DNA of 64,000 bases from Myroides odoratus (GCF_001549985.1 NZ_LROZ01000001.1:620001-684000), one strand, 5' to 3'. Shown: positions 28,679 to 37,943, numbered from the stretch's first letter. Numbers and translations: made by a program. Notes: generated by a model not told the origin, from the sequence alone.

Positions 28679-31600
28679 CTAGTTTTCTTCTGTTTCTTCT
28701 ACTTTCACAAAGTCACTGTCTTTCCCCCATTTACGTTCCACTAAATAATACAAAGCAGGCAATACAAAGAGGGTTAAAATAGTAGCGAATAACAATCCAT
28801 ATACAATTACTGTCGCTAATGGACGTTGAACGTCTGAACCAATTCCCGTTGCCATAGAAGCAGGGAATAACCCTAAAATCGCTACTGTGGCAGTCATTAA
28901 TACCGGTCTAAATCGTTGCTCAGCCCCCAACAAAACGGATTCTAGCAAAGCATGTCCTTTCTTGCGTAAGTCATTGATATAAGAAATCATAATTACTCCA
29001 TTCTGAATAGCAACCCCAAATAATGCAATAAATCCAACGGCTGAAGACACGTTCAAGGACATACCTCTCACATTCAAGGCTAACATACCTCCAAAAAGAG
29101 CTAAAGGAACCACAACCATCAATAATCCTGCTTGTCTGAATTGGCCAAATGCACCATATAGCAATACAAACATCAAACACAAGGTAAGCGGAACGATAAT
29201 TGCCAAACGATTATATGCACGGTTTTGATTTTCAAATTGTCCTCCCCATTCAATGTGGAATTTGCCGTGGTCATACGTAATATTATCCTCTATTTTTTGC
29301 TGCGCTTCTTTCAATAAAGAACCTAAATCGCGATTACGAACGTTTAATTTTACAGTTAAATGACGTCTGTTCATTTCACGTGTAATGGTACTCTCTCCGG
29401 TACTGGTTTTTACATCCGCCACTTGTGACAACGGAATCTTCGCTCCACTACTCGAAGTCAACATCAAATTGGCAATCTTCTCTGGTGTATTTCTACTTTC
29501 TTCCGTATAACGTGCACTAATATCATAGACCTTATTGCCAATAAAAATTTGAGAAATGGCTTTTCCACCAATAGCAACTTCTATCAATTCCGCTACATCC
29601 GCTACATTCAATCCATATTGCGCAATTTTATCACGATTTGCATGAATTTGTAATTGTGGTAAAGGTGGTTCTTGATCAATCGCTAAATCTACGGCCCCAT
29701 CTACTGTTTTTAATGTTCCCAGAACCTCATTGGCAATACGTCTCGTTTCATGAAAATCTTCTCCATAAACTTTCACCACTAATTCACTATGCGCTCCAGA
29801 AATCTTATCCATTACACCATCAATCATGGGCTGTGCGAATCCTACTGTAAAACCAGGAAGCGATTCATATTCTGCCGCCAACTCCTCAATTAAATCATTT
29901 TTCGTTTTGCCCCTTGGCCATTCTTTATAAGGTTTAATACCAATAGAACACTCAAAATGAGACGGTGTAAATGGGTCGGTACCGTCATCATTTCGCCCTG
30001 CTTGTACCATTACATAAGTTACCTCTTCATATTTCATTGTTCGCGCACGTAGTGTATCACTCATCTCTTTGGATTTCTCCAAGGAAATTCCTGGTGGTAA
30101 AGTCACTTGTAACCAGATAGATCCTTCATCCAAAGGCGGTAAAAAGTCTTTCCCCACTTTTACCGTTAATCCAACTGTTATCACCAATACAATAGCAAGA
30201 GGTAAAAACACTTGTTTTGGTCTTTTCATAATCTTTGCAATGCGATTATGATACAATCCCGTTAGTTTTTCCAACCACTTATTGTGATATATCTTTCTTG
30301 GTTTTTTATACACTGCATACGCTAGTCCTGGAATTAAGAATAATGCCACTAAAAGAGCACCCAACAAAGCAAATCCCACGGTAAATGCCATAGGCGTAAA
30401 TAGTTTCTTTTCTACACGTTCAAAAGCAAAAAGAGGCAAATAGGCCGTGATAATGATAATTGTCGCAAAAAATACAGGCTTTGCTACTTCTTTCGTACGT
30501 TGTGCAATTGATTTCTCCTTCAGTTCCTCGTTCGGATTATCTTCTCGCTTCTTGAGAATGGACTCCATCATCACAATAGCGCCATCGACAATAATACCAA
30601 AGTCAATTGCTCCTAAAGACAATAAGTTTGCTGGAATATCCGTAAAATGCATCAGAATAAATGCAAACAACAAAGACACCGGAATCGTAATGGCTACTAA
30701 TAAAGCTCCTCTCCAACTACCTAAAAATACAATTAATACAATAATAACTAAGCTAATTCCCTCAATCAACGTTGTTGATACGGTATGTAGTGTTGTATCT
30801 ACTAATTCTGTACGGTCTAAAAACGTGTGAATCTTAACGCCTTCTGGCAGTAATTCGTTGTTTAATTCATCCACATATTGGTGGATTTTCTCCAATACTA
30901 CCGATGGATTTTCTCCCTTTAACAACAGTACAATCCCTTCAATACTATCGGAATAATTACGCTCTTTATCAGAATAGCCTAAAACCCCTTTGCGTTCAAC
31001 ATTTCCATATTTTAAACGCCCTAGATCTTTTAAGAAAATGGGAATACCATTATCCGCTTTAACCACAATTTTCCCTAAGTCTTCTAAATCTTTCACCAAG
31101 CCAATTCCGCGAACAACATACCCTAAATCTCCTCGTGTCAACACACTTCCTCCCGAGTTTACGTTGTTTTCTTCAATTGTTTCCGTTACATCACTTAACG
31201 ATAAATCGTATTGTTCTAATTTATGTGGGTCTAATTCAATTTGAAATTGAGTCGTAATCCCTCCAAAATTTGTTACCTCTGCTACACCTGAAACTTGATT
31301 TAATTTTGGAATAATGATAAAGTTTTGAATATCCGTGAGCTCGCGCAAACTATAACCGTCCCCTTCGATAATATAACGATAGACTTCTCCAATTGGCGAG
31401 GTTAAGGGGTCTAATTCAGGAATAGCTTCATAAGGAAGCTCTACTGCATTTAAACGTTCTTGAATACGTTGACGAGCAAAATAATCATCTACCCCATCCT
31501 CAAAAACAAGGGTAATCATGGATAACCCGAACGTACTATTACTACGCATAACGTGCATACCTGGCATTCCATTTAGTGCACGCTCAATGGGAATTGTAAT

Positions 31601-31792
31601 CTGTAATTCAATTTCTTCCGCAGCTAAACCTGGTACTTGCGTCACGACTTGTGAGGTTGTATCTGCGATATCAGGATACGCTTCTATGGATAATTGCTTC
31701 CAAGAATAATAACCGAAGATACACAGTAAGCCAAACAAAGCAGCAACAAGCCATCTTTTGTGTATAGCTATATCTATTATATTTTTTTTCAT
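28679..31792 (-). CDS. Heavy-metal efflux RND transporter, CzcA/CusA family
   Basis: A 1037-residue inner-membrane pump with twelve membrane helices and two large periplasmic loops. It begins with the family's amphipathic start (IIDIAIHKRWLV) and has QVPGLAAEEIE. Transmembrane helix 4 reads DFGIIVDGAIVMMES, the D-x(5)-D-G-A-x(4)-E pattern that marks the divalent (Co/Zn/Cd, HME1, CzcA-like) proton-relay type rather than the Cu/Ag type. That assignment is from family knowledge, not tested here. A second-half counterpart is QNGVIMISYINDLR. It is encoded between the adaptor (23 bp upstream) and the outer channel (7 bp downstream). Confidence 0.92.
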   Translation of the reverse strand: MKKNIIDIAIHKRWLVAALFGLLCIFGYYSWKQLSIEAYPDIADTTSQVVTQVPGLAAEEIELQITIPIERALNGMPGMHVMRSNSTFGLSMITLVFEDGVDDYFARQRIQERLNAVELPYEAIPELDPLTSPIGEVYRYIIEGDGYSLRELTDIQNFIIIPKLNQVSGVAEVTNFGGITTQFQIELDPHKLEQYDLSLSDVTETIEENNVNSGGSVLTRGDLGYVVRGIGLVKDLEDLGKIVVKADNGIPIFLKDLGRLKYGNVERKGVLGYSDKERNYSDSIEGIVLLLKGENPSVVLEKIHQYVDELNNELLPEGVKIHTFLDRTELVDTTLHTVSTTLIEGISLVIIVLIVFLGSWRGALLVAITIPVSLLFAFILMHFTDIPANLLSLGAIDFGIIVDGAIVMMESILKKREDNPNEELKEKSIAQRTKEVAKPVFFATIIIITAYLPLFAFERVEKKLFTPMAFTVGFALLGALLVALFLIPGLAYAVYKKPRKIYHNKWLEKLTGLYHNRIAKIMKRPKQVFLPLAIVLVITVGLTVKVGKDFLPPLDEGSIWLQVTLPPGISLEKSKEMSDTLRARTMKYEEVTYVMVQAGRNDDGTDPFTPSHFECSIGIKPYKEWPRGKTKNDLIEELAAEYESLPGFTVGFAQPMIDGVMDKISGAHSELVVKVYGEDFHETRRIANEVLGTLKTVDGAVDLAIDQEPPLPQLQIHANRDKIAQYGLNVADVAELIEVAIGGKAISQIFIGNKVYDISARYTEESRNTPEKIANLMLTSSSGAKIPLSQVADVKTSTGESTITREMNRRHLTVKLNVRNRDLGSLLKEAQQKIEDNITYDHGKFHIEWGGQFENQNRAYNRLAIIVPLTLCLMFVLLYGAFGQFRQAGLLMVVVPLALFGGMLALNVRGMSLNVSSAVGFIALFGVAIQNGVIMISYINDLRKKGHALLESVLLGAEQRFRPVLMTATVAILGLFPASMATGIGSDVQRPLATVIVYGLLFATILTLFVLPALYYLVERKWGKDSDFVKVEETEEN

Positions 31793-31815
31793 TTTTTTGC
31801 TGTTTTATAGGATTA

Positions 31816-32931
31816 CTACAACTGTGGTAAGTAAATACCCCCTTCGCTTACAATTTTGTCTCCTTTTGCTAACCCAGACAATATAACGGTCTGATTACCA
31901 GAAACCCCACCGATGACTACATTTTTGCGGATGTATTCGTGTGGTGCTACTTCAACAAAAACGAAAGAATCATCTTCTCCTTGCAATACGGCTCTTGAGG
32001 GTACCAAAATCACTTTTTCTGGTTGATCAATGAAACGTACATTCACATACATACCCGGTTTTAGCTTGCGTTCATTATTATTCACGTCAATCAACACATC
32101 AATACTTCTCGTTTCTTCATCTACAATTTCATTCACATGGTAAATAGTTCCCTCGATAGGTTCACCTGGATAAGCAGATAACTCAATTTGAACTTTATTC
32201 AATTTCGTCAAATGTTGGATATCTTTTTCTTTGACTTTTCCTATAATCCAAATTTTGTTCAATGCGGCAATTTTAACTACGGGATCCGCATCGTCATTGA
32301 TGTATTGTCCTAATACAATATTGTTTTCCAATACTTCTCCCTCAATAGGAGAACGCACAATTAACGGCTGTCCTAACACCAAAGAGGTGGGTTGAACATT
32401 GTATATTTTGATGGCTGCAGTAGCATTGTCAAAAGCGGCTTTTGCTATTGAATTTTCCGTTTCAGCTTCTTCATACTCTTGAAGAACTCCAACGCCATTC
32501 GCTAATAGGTCTGCTTGTCTTTTTAAATTCAAAGACGTTTGTTTGTATTCTTGTTTGGAATCAAAGTAATCTTTTTGTGCTTCAAAATAATCTGGTGATG
32601 ACACCTCAAATAACGGTTGATTCACACTTACTTTTTGCCCTAATTTGATAAACGATTTGATAATTCTCCCTGAAAAAGGAGAAGCAATCTCCGCATAATG
32701 GTTCGGTATTGCTTTTACTAAACCTGCAGTGACTAAATCGAAGGTAAAATCTTCCACTTCTACTTCTGTTACCTTAATTCTGTCTTTGAGGTTTGAATTT
32801 TCTGTCAAAGAAATGACCTGATTATGCACTTCGTAGGGTGTAACGTCACTCGTTTGTTCTTTTTTATCCGAGCAAAAACTCAATAAGATACTCAAGCCTA
32901 GAACTCCTGCTATTTGTACTTTTTTTGCCAT
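31816..32931 (-). CDS. Efflux RND periplasmic adaptor subunit, CzcB/CusB family
   Basis: A 371-residue membrane-fusion protein. The N-terminus is a likely lipoprotein signal with cysteine 20 (ILLSFCSDKK), although the lipobox has Phe before the Cys, which is unusual. The lipoyl-like half motifs are ASPFSGRIIKSFIKLGQKV and PIEGEVLENNIVLGQYI, separated by a helical hairpin (YFDSKQEYKQTSLNLKRQ), and beta-barrel and proximal domains follow (KLKPGMYVNVRF, VLVPSRAVLQG). It is the first gene of the efflux operon. No CAAAnnTA (minus -7) was seen upstream in the 200-bp gap, which is AT rich and otherwise empty. Confidence 0.9.
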   Translation of the reverse strand: MAKKVQIAGVLGLSILLSFCSDKKEQTSDVTPYEVHNQVISLTENSNLKDRIKVTEVEVEDFTFDLVTAGLVKAIPNHYAEIASPFSGRIIKSFIKLGQKVSVNQPLFEVSSPDYFEAQKDYFDSKQEYKQTSLNLKRQADLLANGVGVLQEYEEAETENSIAKAAFDNATAAIKIYNVQPTSLVLGQPLIVRSPIEGEVLENNIVLGQYINDDADPVVKIAALNKIWIIGKVKEKDIQHLTKLNKVQIELSAYPGEPIEGTIYHVNEIVDEETRSIDVLIDVNNNERKLKPGMYVNVRFIDQPEKVILVPSRAVLQGEDDSFVFVEVAPHEYIRKNVVIGGVSGNQTVILSGLAKGDKIVSEGGIYLPQL

Positions 32932-33132
32932 TATGATTGTTTTAAAATTTTTACTTTATAATATTTTCTTAATTTACGAAATTTTAAGCTATAATTTTTA
33001 TTATTATAATAATACATTACGTTTATTTAACAATAAAAACAACTATCCATTACCCATAAGGGGTCAAATCACAACGAAACCGTCCTTTCTTCATTTTATT
33101 CTATTTTATAGTCCTGTTTACATGTAGAATAC

Positions 33133-34530
33133 TTAGTGCAAATCAAAAACATAAGCGGCCAAACCAAAATAGATTAACAGTCCGAGGATATTGACAATGG
33201 TTCGAATAGCTGGACTTGCTACCACAGCTGGATCAGCCCCCATTTTCTTTACAAGCAGCGGCAAAGCAGCTCCAATGACAGTAGAACCTATAACTTGCAA
33301 AAACAAAGCCACTGTAATCACTGCACCAATAACCCACAAGTTAAACGCTTCTGGCGATTCCGTTTCCCAACTCAACAGGACAACTTTACTAAAAGCTAAC
33401 ACACCTAAACACAAGGCTAACATTAATCCGATTTTCATTTCTTTCCACAACACAAGCATCCATGATTTTACTGTTATTTGCCCTAGTGCTATTGCTCGTA
33501 CAACTACCGTTGCAGACTGACTTCCAGCATTTCCACCAGCATCTGCCACCATAGGCATATAAATAGCGAGAATGACCATTTGCGCAAGAGCGCCTTCAAA
33601 ATTGTGAATGATTAACCCAGATATTAACCCAACGATAGCTAAAGTTACCAACCAAAACACGCGTTTTTTAAAGTGATTGAAAACAGAAGTTTGCTCATAA
33701 TCTGCATCTTCACTACTTCCCATCACGCCCATAAATTTTTGCATGTCTTCTGTGTGTTCCGCCTGAATAATATCTAAAGCATCATCATGGGTTACAATCC
33801 CCACCAACTGCTTCTTGCGATTGAGAATAGGCAAGGCTACTAATTCGTATTTGTCGATCTTAGCCGCAACTGCTTCATTATCTTCATCGACATACCCAAA
33901 AACAAAATCACGGTGTAATTCTTCTTCAGCCAATTGATGTGGTTCTGCTATAATTAAATCCTTTAGGGTAATAAATCCCAATAAGGTTTGGTCTTCATTG
34001 ACTACATAGATGTAATAAATCGTTTTCTTAGAGGGCGCATCTTGGCGTACTTTGTGAATCGCTTCAAAACAAGTCATATCCTTACTAACCGTGGCAAAAT
34101 CTGTACTCATAATTCCACCTGCGGTATCTTCCGGATAAGAGCTCAAAGCCAATACATTCTCTCGTACTTGTTTCGTCAAAAATGGCAACAAATCAATTTG
34201 TTCCTGCTGCGTTAAAATTTGAAATAAATCAGCGCGATCTTCGGAGGGCATTTGCTCAAATAATCGAGCAAAGCGCTTCATACTCAACTGCTGAAAAACA
34301 GATAGCTGTTTGACTAAGGGAAAAGCGGCAAAGATTTCCGCTTGATGCTCTAATGGAAATTCGCGTAAAATGATAAACAATTCTTTTGTATCCATCAAAG
34401 AAAGCGCCTCACTCACATCAATAATGGGCATCTTTTTCAAGACAGGAAGCATTTTCATCATTTGATCTACTCCTTGAAAATCTTGTGCGATTTTGCGTAA
34501 ACTGGTGTGTTCGTACTTCATTGTTCTCAT
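33133..34530 (-). CDS. mgtE: Magnesium transporter MgtE
   Basis: A 465-residue Mg2+ channel. It has the cytoplasmic N domain of superhelical repeats (about 1-130; EDRADLFQIL type), the paired CBS domains (about 135-255; STDFATVSKDMTCFEAI and DEDNEAVAAKIDKYELV), a plug helix, and the C-terminal five-helix pore (about 285-465) with DAGGNAGSQSAT, the conserved Asn/Gly-rich pore segment, and the late PAVVASPAIRTIVNILGL pore helix with the gating aspartate in GADPAV. The CBS/N domains close the pore at high Mg2+. It follows mgtC by 18 bp and is probably co-transcribed with it. Confidence 0.95.
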   Translation of the reverse strand: MRTMKYEHTSLRKIAQDFQGVDQMMKMLPVLKKMPIIDVSEALSLMDTKELFIILREFPLEHQAEIFAAFPLVKQLSVFQQLSMKRFARLFEQMPSEDRADLFQILTQQEQIDLLPFLTKQVRENVLALSSYPEDTAGGIMSTDFATVSKDMTCFEAIHKVRQDAPSKKTIYYIYVVNEDQTLLGFITLKDLIIAEPHQLAEEELHRDFVFGYVDEDNEAVAAKIDKYELVALPILNRKKQLVGIVTHDDALDIIQAEHTEDMQKFMGVMGSSEDADYEQTSVFNHFKKRVFWLVTLAIVGLISGLIIHNFEGALAQMVILAIYMPMVADAGGNAGSQSATVVVRAIALGQITVKSWMLVLWKEMKIGLMLALCLGVLAFSKVVLLSWETESPEAFNLWVIGAVITVALFLQVIGSTVIGAALPLLVKKMGADPAVVASPAIRTIVNILGLLIYFGLAAYVFDLH

Positions 34531-34548
34531 GACATTCCTTTTTAACGA

Positions 34549-35244
34549 TTAGTATGTAATTAACTCCCATGAAACTTCAGACACCCCAAATTCTAAAGAA
34601 ACTTTTTGTGTAATCTGTTCTAAAATATCATCCTTACGTCCGATACAGTACACCTCAAATTTGAGATAGGAAAAGGCAGGGTTGCCATTATCTGAACTTT
34701 TTAACGAACGCATTTGCAATTCTTTTTGAGCTTTTAAGTGCTTTAGCACCATCACACGAATATCATTCTCTACTTGCTCTTTACACCCCACGATGATTTC
34801 GTAAAATACTTCGGAGGAATCACTTTCTGTTTCAAAGGACAGCTTATTCATTAAACTTCCAATTGGACGCAACAATAAGTGTGCACCTACAATTAAAATA
34901 GTCATGACGATTGCTTCTTGCCATAAACCTACTCCACACATCGAGCCAACCGAAGCGGAGCACCAAATCGTTGCTGCTGTATTCAAACCGCGGATGCTGA
35001 ATCCATCCTTCATAATCACGCCAGCTCCTAAAAAACCAATTCCACTTACCACATAAGAAGCAACACGCCCTACAGCAGTTCCTCCAATTTGATACGACAT
35101 CAATACAAAGCCTGCTGCTCCAATACAAACCAGCGTATTGGTTCTCAATCCCGCACTTTTTTGTCTTACTTGGCGCTCAGCACCAATTAACGCTCCTAAA
35201 ACAAAAGCAAGTAATAATCTTAAAATAAATACTGTAATTGCCAT
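34549..35244 (-). CDS. MgtC/SapB family membrane protein
   Basis: A 231-residue protein. The N-terminal membrane domain (about 1-140) carries the MgtC signature: LLAFVLGALIGAERQ, KSAGLRTNTLVCIGAA, GIGFLGAGVIMK and GLNTAATIWCSASVG. The C-terminal ACT-like domain (about 150-231) is soluble. MgtC proteins are linked to low-Mg2+ survival and inhibit the F-type ATPase in Salmonella; which role applies here is unknown. It heads an mgtC-mgtE unit with a structured leader of about 110 nt. Confidence 0.9.
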   Translation of the reverse strand: MAITVFILRLLLAFVLGALIGAERQVRQKSAGLRTNTLVCIGAAGFVLMSYQIGGTAVGRVASYVVSGIGFLGAGVIMKDGFSIRGLNTAATIWCSASVGSMCGVGLWQEAIVMTILIVGAHLLLRPIGSLMNKLSFETESDSSEVFYEIIVGCKEQVENDIRVMVLKHLKAQKELQMRSLKSSDNGNPAFSYLKFEVYCIGRKDDILEQITQKVSLEFGVSEVSWELITY

Positions 35245-35248
35245 AACT

Positions 35249-35304
35249 TCATTTTTTTGCTCCTACTTCGTGCATACAAACTCCGTTATAAACAAGCAGT
35301 AGGA
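35249..35304 (-). promoter_or_regulatory. mgtC leader: possible SD-sequestering stem and 8-codon leader ORF
   Basis: In the mgtC 5' leader, TCCTACT (minus, 35304-35298) can pair perfectly with AGTAGGA (35267-35261), which is the only Shine-Dalgarno-like stretch before the start codon. An ATG at 35275 opens an 8-codon frame (MHEVGAKK) that runs through the second arm and stops at 35249, 4 bp before mgtC. Translation of the small frame would open the stem. Function is inference. Confidence 0.35.
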
Positions 35305-35364
35305 CAGTTAACATTCTTTTCTTCGAAAGGATTCTGTGTCCATCATTTATTTTTTTTGATGGGA

Positions 35365-35372
35365 CAAAAGTA
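35365..35372 (-). promoter_or_regulatory. -7 element TACTTTTG of the mgtC-mgtE promoter
   Basis: TACTTTTG on the minus strand fits TAnnTTTG. It predicts a leader of roughly 110-115 nt. The leader opens with a second hairpin, in which CCATCA pairs with TGATGG at about 35339-35362. Confidence 0.6.
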
Positions 35373-35430
35373 GATGTAATGAGGCTTGGCGACTATTAGA
35401 AAGCCTTTAGAAAAAAATTAGAATTCTATT

Positions 35431-35465
35431 AGAAAAAAAAAGCGCCTACTGTACAGTAAGCGCTT
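35431..35465 (-). terminator. Terminator of the two-component operon
   Basis: AAGCGC-C-TACTG (35440-35451) pairs with CAGTA-A-GCGCTT, one mismatch, two-base loop region TA, followed on the minus strand by nine T residues. It separates the kinase gene from mgtC. Confidence 0.85.
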
Positions 35466-35471
35466 GATGAG

Positions 35472-36830
35472 TTAAAATTGAATCGTAAATGTCGTTCCTT
35501 CTCCTACTTGAGAGTCGACATGCAACGTTCCTTTATGTAGCTTGATAATTTTATTCGTCAAGGGAAGACCAATGCCATTTCCCTCTTTGTAGTGTTGGTT
35601 TTTACCGCGATAAAAAGGCACAAAAATAGATTCTAAATCCTCCTCCGCAATACCGATTCCCTGGTCAATCACTTGAACGACTAAGTGATAATCTTCATAT
35701 TTCACTTGAATCGTACAAGCTTTCTGCTCCGAGAACTTACACGCATTTTCAAGTAAGTTAACCAAGGCTACCTCCAAAAGATAAGGATTAGCATGTACCA
35801 TCATCATCTCTTCACTGGTGACCGATTCATCAATGACAAAATTAAATTTGTACGACGCATCCATTTTTTGCAACTTCTGACAAGCATCTAAGATTACCTC
35901 ATCCACGCGAATTGATTTAAATACAATTTCCGTTGGGTCATAACTTGCTTTAGCAAAGTCTAATAAACTATTGGATAAACGCACGATTTTTTGTGAATCG
36001 TTTAGGGCGTTCTGAATTGTCTGAATATAATAGGCTTGATTTTGTTCCTTACTTAAGGCTAATTCAAGTTCCGCAATAATAGCTGCTAATGGCGTTCGTA
36101 ACTCATGTGAAATATTAGATACAAATTGCTTTTGAGAATCAAAGGAATTCTCTAAGCGATTCAGCATCTCATTAAACGTATTGGCCAAAGCCCCTAGTTC
36201 GTCTTTATTTTTTTCTGTGCTAATGCGCAAATCTAAATTTGTAGCTGTGATTTGATTCACCTCATCATTCATCTTCTTGATGGGCAGCAATACTTTATCT
36301 GCAAAAAACAACCCCACAAAATAGATGACTAAGAGCGAAATTACAACCAAAACTACAATGGTAACAAACAAGTTTTGCAACTTGGTGTAACCATATTCAT
36401 CATATGCTGTAGCCGTAACAATATAGTTTTGATCATTAAAGGAATACGTCACTCCGATAACTTGCCAATCTTCTTGCGTATAATGTAAACTTCCTTTATC
36501 AATGATACTTCTAATCATTTCTTTGGTTTCCTTCACCCGATCAATTTCTTCTGCATCGTGATACAACAAGTTGAAATCATAATCATAAACAGCCACCTCA
36601 ACCTCATTGATAATTTCACTATTGTTGAGGTAAATTTTATGCAAAGTCGTTGGTTTTACTTGAGCTTCTAAAAAGAGTTTCGCTTTCGTAATTGCTTCTT
36701 TTTCCAATTCTTCATAAAATTCAACTTCTCTGCTCTTGGAGGAAGACCAATAAATAACACTAGCGAAAACCAATAATATCGAGGCCACCAACAACGTAAA
36801 TAGCAGCGTAAGTCTCGTTTTAATTCTCAT
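35472..36830 (-). CDS. Sensor histidine kinase, HAMP type
   Basis: A 452-residue inner-membrane kinase. Transmembrane helices at about 8-28 and 152-177 enclose a periplasmic sensor of about 120 residues. A HAMP linker follows (DKVLLPIKKMNDEVNQI), then HisKA with the phospho-histidine in SNISHELRTPLAAI and a HATPase domain with NLLENACKFSE (N box), VIDQGIGIAEED (G1) and GNGIGLPLTNKI (G2). It overlaps the response-regulator gene by 11 bp. The signal is unknown; neighbouring Mg2+ and heavy-metal transport operons make metals a reasonable guess only. Confidence 0.92.
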   Translation of the reverse strand: MRIKTRLTLLFTLLVASILLVFASVIYWSSSKSREVEFYEELEKEAITKAKLFLEAQVKPTTLHKIYLNNSEIINEVEVAVYDYDFNLLYHDAEEIDRVKETKEMIRSIIDKGSLHYTQEDWQVIGVTYSFNDQNYIVTATAYDEYGYTKLQNLFVTIVVLVVISLLVIYFVGLFFADKVLLPIKKMNDEVNQITATNLDLRISTEKNKDELGALANTFNEMLNRLENSFDSQKQFVSNISHELRTPLAAIIAELELALSKEQNQAYYIQTIQNALNDSQKIVRLSNSLLDFAKASYDPTEIVFKSIRVDEVILDACQKLQKMDASYKFNFVIDESVTSEEMMMVHANPYLLEVALVNLLENACKFSEQKACTIQVKYEDYHLVVQVIDQGIGIAEEDLESIFVPFYRGKNQHYKEGNGIGLPLTNKIIKLHKGTLHVDSQVGEGTTFTIQF

Positions 36831-37521
36831 GACGTTGCAAGATAAAGCCCATACCCGATTTCGTATGAATCAATTTGTTATTCGCATCGAGTTCAATCTT
36901 CTTTCTTAGATAATTGATGTACACATCAATAAAGTTCGTTCCTGTATCAAAATGAGTATCCCATACTTTTTCCGAAATCTCCGTACGCGATAAGACGCGC
37001 TCTGGGTTTTCCATCATGAATTGCATCAAATTAAATTCTTTGGGGGTCAAGTGAATTTCTTGTCCTGCCCGTTTGAATGTTTTCTGATTTAAATCAATCT
37101 CTAAGTCGGCATATTTTAAAATTGGATTATTGGTTTCTGTAGCATTTTCAAAGCGTTTCAACAAGGCACGAATGCGTACATAGAGTTCTCTTAATTCAAA
37201 AGGTTTTACCAAATAATCATCCGCTCCTGCATCAAATCCTTCTACTTTATCATCGGTTGTTCCTAAGGCGGTCAACATAATAATGGGCGTATTGGGCAAG
37301 GTTTGTTTGAGTTCCTTACACAAATCAATTCCATTAATTTTTGGCAGGATGACATCGGTAATAATCAACTGGTACTTTTTCTGTAGGGCCAATTTCTTTC
37401 CCATATAGCCATCATAAGCTACATCCACAGCAAAGTTCTGATCTTGCAAGCTGCGTTGAAGCAATTCTGCAACGCGAATATCGTCTTCTATTACTAATAT
37501 TTGACTCAAAAGATTATCCAT
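36820..37521 (-). CDS. Response regulator, OmpR/PhoB family
   Basis: A 233-residue DNA-binding regulator. The receiver domain (about 6-120) has the acidic pair in VIEDDIRV, the phospho-accepting D56 in LIITDVILPK, and LVKPF with the conserved lysine. The winged-helix domain (about 135-228) includes LTPKEFNLMQFMMENPERVL and the recognition part FIDVYINYLRKKIE. It is the first gene of the pair with the overlapping kinase. CzcR/CusR-like regulators have this form, but the targets are not shown by sequence. Confidence 0.94.
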   Translation of the reverse strand: MDNLLSQILVIEDDIRVAELLQRSLQDQNFAVDVAYDGYMGKKLALQKKYQLIITDVILPKINGIDLCKELKQTLPNTPIIMLTALGTTDDKVEGFDAGADDYLVKPFELRELYVRIRALLKRFENATETNNPILKYADLEIDLNQKTFKRAGQEIHLTPKEFNLMQFMMENPERVLSRTEISEKVWDTHFDTGTNFIDVYINYLRKKIELDANNKLIHTKSGMGFILQRHEN

Positions 37522-37554
37522 TTAAATTAATCTTGAGCAAGATAAGTCTTTTTG

Positions 37555-37591
37555 CAAAAAAAGAGGTTATTTATCCTATAAAACAACCTCT
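37555..37591 (-). terminator. Terminator of the ssb-like gene
   Basis: AGAGGTT (37562-37568) and AACCTCT (37585-37591) form a 7-bp stem with a 16-nt loop, and a minus-strand T run follows. It lies about 30 bp past the stop. Confidence 0.7.
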
Positions 37592-37619
37592 AATTCCGTT
37601 TTAATCCTTTCTTCATCAG

Positions 37620-37943
37620 CTAAAAAAGCAACTCCGAAACAACGATTTCCGTGATGTATCTTTTGTTGTTTTCCTTATCCTCATATGATCGATTCACCAA
37701 TTTCCCCTCAATAGCAACTTCTTTCCCTTTTACAACATATTTTTCAGCAATATCTGCTAGTTTGCCCCAAGCGACAACATTATGCCATTGTACATTTTCA
37801 ATCTTTTCTCCTTTGTCATTGAAGTAAAACTCATTGACTGCAATAGAAAAAGTAGCTCGTTTTTTATCCGAACCAAAAACGATAATTTCGGCATTTTGCC
37901 CTGCTCGTCCGATTAGTTGAACGCGGTTTCGTAGTGAACTCAT
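37620..37943 (-). CDS. ssb: Short single-stranded DNA-binding protein
   Basis: A 107-residue OB-fold protein beginning MSSLRNRVQLIGRAGQNAE; ATG 37943 is chosen because the longer frame adds 21 residues with no family similarity. The SSB core is complete (ATFSIAVNEFYFN, the aromatic WHNVVAWGKLADIAEKYV, KGKEVAIEGKLVNRSYED, YITEIVVSELLF). It ends right after the OB fold and lacks the Gly/Gln-rich linker and acidic tip (DDIPF type) through which SSB recruits repair proteins. It may be a secondary paralogue; the main ssb would then lie elsewhere. Confidence 0.9.
   Translation of the reverse strand: MSSLRNRVQLIGRAGQNAEIIVFGSDKKRATFSIAVNEFYFNDKGEKIENVQWHNVVAWGKLADIAEKYVVKGKEVAIEGKLVNRSYEDKENNKRYITEIVVSELLF

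Noticed and set aside
30447..30830. 127-codon plus-strand frame
   Set aside because: It lies fully antisense to the RND pump, with a low-complexity Ile/Asn/Ser composition and no family match.
32933..33127. 64-codon plus-strand frame in the AT-rich gap upstream of the metal efflux operon
   Set aside because: Extreme Phe/Tyr/Asn content expected from AT-rich DNA; no promoter.
33191..33520. 109-codon plus-strand frame
   Set aside because: Antisense to the MgtE pore domain; no export signal or recognisable domain.
34844..35128. 94-codon Trp/Arg-rich minus frame
   Set aside because: A shifted frame within mgtC.
35245..35372. M-box magnesium riboswitch before mgtC
   Set aside because: The leader is only about 110 nt and lacks the long conserved M-box core; only local hairpins are visible.
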